Of a stretch of DNA of 64,000 nucleotides, positions 63,801 through 64,000 are shown one piece after another. The notes beneath the pieces were generated by a model. It was not told the origin of the DNA. It did no database searches and saw nothing but the letters and a program-made list of their open reading frames with translations. The position numbers were made by a program, and so were the translations under genes. The DNA lies in NCBI RefSeq assembly GCF_910592395.1, contig NC_088321.1, forward strand, positions 12,030,001 to 12,094,000, written 5' to 3'. The stretch comes from Lineus longissimus (taxonomy: Eukaryota; Nemertea; Pilidiophora; Heteronemertea; Lineidae). Positions within the stretch are counted from its first letter, which is position 1. The number at the start of each line of letters is the position of its first letter.

Positions 63801-64000
63801 CAGAATTTCAAAAACTGTCAGTCAGCTCAACCTCGTGCTCATGTTGCCTCTGTCCTGGTTTACACTGACCCGTACTCGAAACTGCAGCGAAAGAGGCTGG
63901 TAGCTTTTTTCTAATAAGTCCGGTTTGCCCGGCTGGGACAGAATTTCTGTTCCACTTCGGTCGGCGGTGGACTTTTTGTGTCGATTGTTTATTTATCTTC
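60735..64000 (+). repeat. Tandem unit 8, partial (window end)
   Basis: Only the spacer is inside the window; it ends before exon 1. By eye it differs from the head of unit 1 and unit 6 at few positions. The last 50 bases match unit 1 (3190-3240) rather than unit 6. Confidence 0.95.
62050..62076 (+). repeat. Poly-G run, 27 G
   Basis: Unit 8 version, the longest. Its length may partly be sequencing or assembly uncertainty. Confidence 0.85.

Larger units (their letters stand above)
59695..64000. other. Spacer after gene copy 7, to the window end
   Basis: About 4.3 kb: minus-strand 65-codon frame (59976-60173), retroelement relic, stem-loop (61461-61497), longest poly-G (62050-62076) and exon-like segment near 62944-63012. 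Exon 1 of the eighth gene would lie just beyond the end. Confidence 0.55.

Noticed and set aside
1-64000. CRISPR array, tRNA, rRNA or bacterial operon
   Set aside because: The repeats are 9-kb gene units, not short spaced repeats, and no tRNA or rRNA sequence was recognised on either strand.

Overview
The window looks like nuclear DNA of an invertebrate animal. Genes are split by introns with GT..AG borders, the spacers carry MITE-like and retrotransposon remnants, and the sequence is AT-rich. There are no bacterial operons, ribosome-binding sites or RNA genes. The split, cysteine-rich secreted protein with a PAN/Apple-like start fits a marine invertebrate, but the species cannot be fixed from sequence alone.

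The whole 64 kb is one head-to-tail tandem array. A unit of about 9.1-9.9 kb starts at about 1, 9415, 18787, 22484, 32358, 41461, 51126 and 60735. Unit 3 is cut down to about 3.7 kb by an internal deletion, and unit 8 runs off the window end. Each full unit holds, in order: (a) a spacer of 3-4.8 kb with a reverse-transcriptase-type C-terminal relic, a stem-loop, a poly-G run and exon-like relics; (b) exon 1 (signal peptide plus PAN-like cysteines); (c) intron 1; (d) exon 2 (more cysteines); (e) a 2.3-2.7 kb intron with a block of degenerate AAACTAGGTTT/AAACCTAGTTT repeats in both orientations and a frame-broken passenger gene; (f) a long last exon of about 301 codons; (g) a 3' region with another decaying coding-like fragment.

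Spliced as modelled (exon 1 phase 0 to exon 2, then phase 2 to the last exon) the gene gives a secreted protein of about 468 residues. I do not recognise the large C-terminal domain. Six loci have all three exons. Unit 3 has only the last exon, and unit 5 has a 5-base deletion that breaks the last exon.

The most interesting signal is in the last exon. Exons 1 and 2 are almost the same in every copy, but about residues 285-372 differ strongly. Most changes there alter the amino acid, N-glycosylation sequons and cysteines come and go, and blocks are shuffled between copies. Together with the tandem array, the orphan last exon of unit 3 and signs of recent homogenisation, this suggests a rapidly diversifying secreted recognition-type or reproductive/immune-type family. 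That role is inference; no function is shown by the sequence.

Three younger insertions mark single units: a 262-bp MITE with long terminal inverted repeats (25371-25632), a 162-bp MITE with a CCGG target duplication (31796-31957), and a 5'-truncated LINE-like 3' end on the minus strand (about 47272-47561).
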